In this document: one piece after another, positions 6,181 to 6,264 of the stretch
Layout: every line of letters starts with the position of its first letter
Numbering within the stretch: the first letter of the stretch is position 1
Assembly: GCA_002359425.1 (NCBI GenBank)
Contig: DEMY01000036.1
Coordinates: 48,095-54,358 of the forward strand
Direction: 5' to 3'
DNA: 6,264 bases
Origin: Clostridiales bacterium UBA2658
GTDB taxonomy: Bacteria > Bacillota > Clostridia > Oscillospirales > Oscillospiraceae
Program-made: the position numbers and the translations under genes
The notes under the pieces: model-generated
What the model was told of the DNA's origin: nothing
The model's input: the letters and a program-made list of their open reading frames with translations, nothing else
The model's database searches: none

Positions 6181-6228
6181 TGGCTTTATCGACAAATTTG
6201 AAAATATTCCGAGCCTCTTACCTTTTCC

Positions 6229-6257
6229 TTGCATTTTGTGAGACCATGGTGTAAAGT
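6229..6257 (+). promoter_or_regulatory. Possible rightward promoter at the window edge
   Basis: TTGCAT (6229-6234) and TAAAGT (6252-6257) are separated by 17 nt and point toward a gene outside the window. The same TAAAGT box at 17-nt spacing occurs as one option upstream of the FAD dehydrogenase. Support is weak, because the downstream gene cannot be seen. Confidence 0.25.
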
Positions 6258-6264
6258 AAACAAA

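Noticed and set aside
6243..6250. Palindrome ACCATGGT near the right edge as an operator
   Set aside because: Eight bases of perfect symmetry without extended flanking symmetry is expected by chance at this scale.

Overview
The window looks like chromosome from a mid-GC Gram-positive bacterium, most likely a clostridial (Oscillospirales/Lachnospirales-type) anaerobe. Pointers are the purE-purC order, strong GGAGG-type ribosome binding sites at almost every gene, AT-rich sigma-A-like promoters between GC-richer genes, a COG2509-type FAD dehydrogenase, and a soluble PAS/HATPase kinase-like protein. This placement is inference; there is no rRNA or other decisive marker. I see no mobile element, CRISPR array, tRNA, rRNA or long repeat.

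Layout. Positions 1-845, minus strand: purE followed 25 nt later by the 5' part of purC (cut by the left edge), driven by a good promoter at 885-913. Positions 804-1175: a 372-nt divergent intergenic region with promoters facing both ways and a small hairpin in the rightward leader. Positions 1176-2579, plus strand: a FAD-dependent dehydrogenase of unknown substrate with a four-cysteine cluster. Positions 2600-2631: a terminator hairpin between convergent genes, clearly strongest for the leftward one. Positions 2631-4178, minus strand: a polytopic membrane protein of the O-antigen ligase/Wzy polymerase superfamily. Positions 4219-4983, plus strand: a TatD-family metal-dependent hydrolase, whose start codon lies only 40 nt from that of the divergent membrane protein. 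Positions 4994-6076, minus strand: a soluble PAS plus histidine-kinase-like ATPase with an intact ATP site but no recognisable phosphoacceptor histidine. Its GTG start, ribosome binding site and extended -10 promoter are all visible. Positions 6077-6264 are non-coding leader and promoter DNA.

How the genes relate. PurE and PurC catalyse consecutive steps of de novo purine synthesis and form one transcription unit. The other four genes are single cistrons in alternating orientation, with no evident shared pathway. The window is mostly ordinary core chromosome. I found no convincing new multi-gene system. The points most worth a second look are the histidine-less kinase-like protein, the cysteine cluster and long leader of the FAD enzyme, and the orphan ligase-like membrane protein packed head-to-head with tatD.
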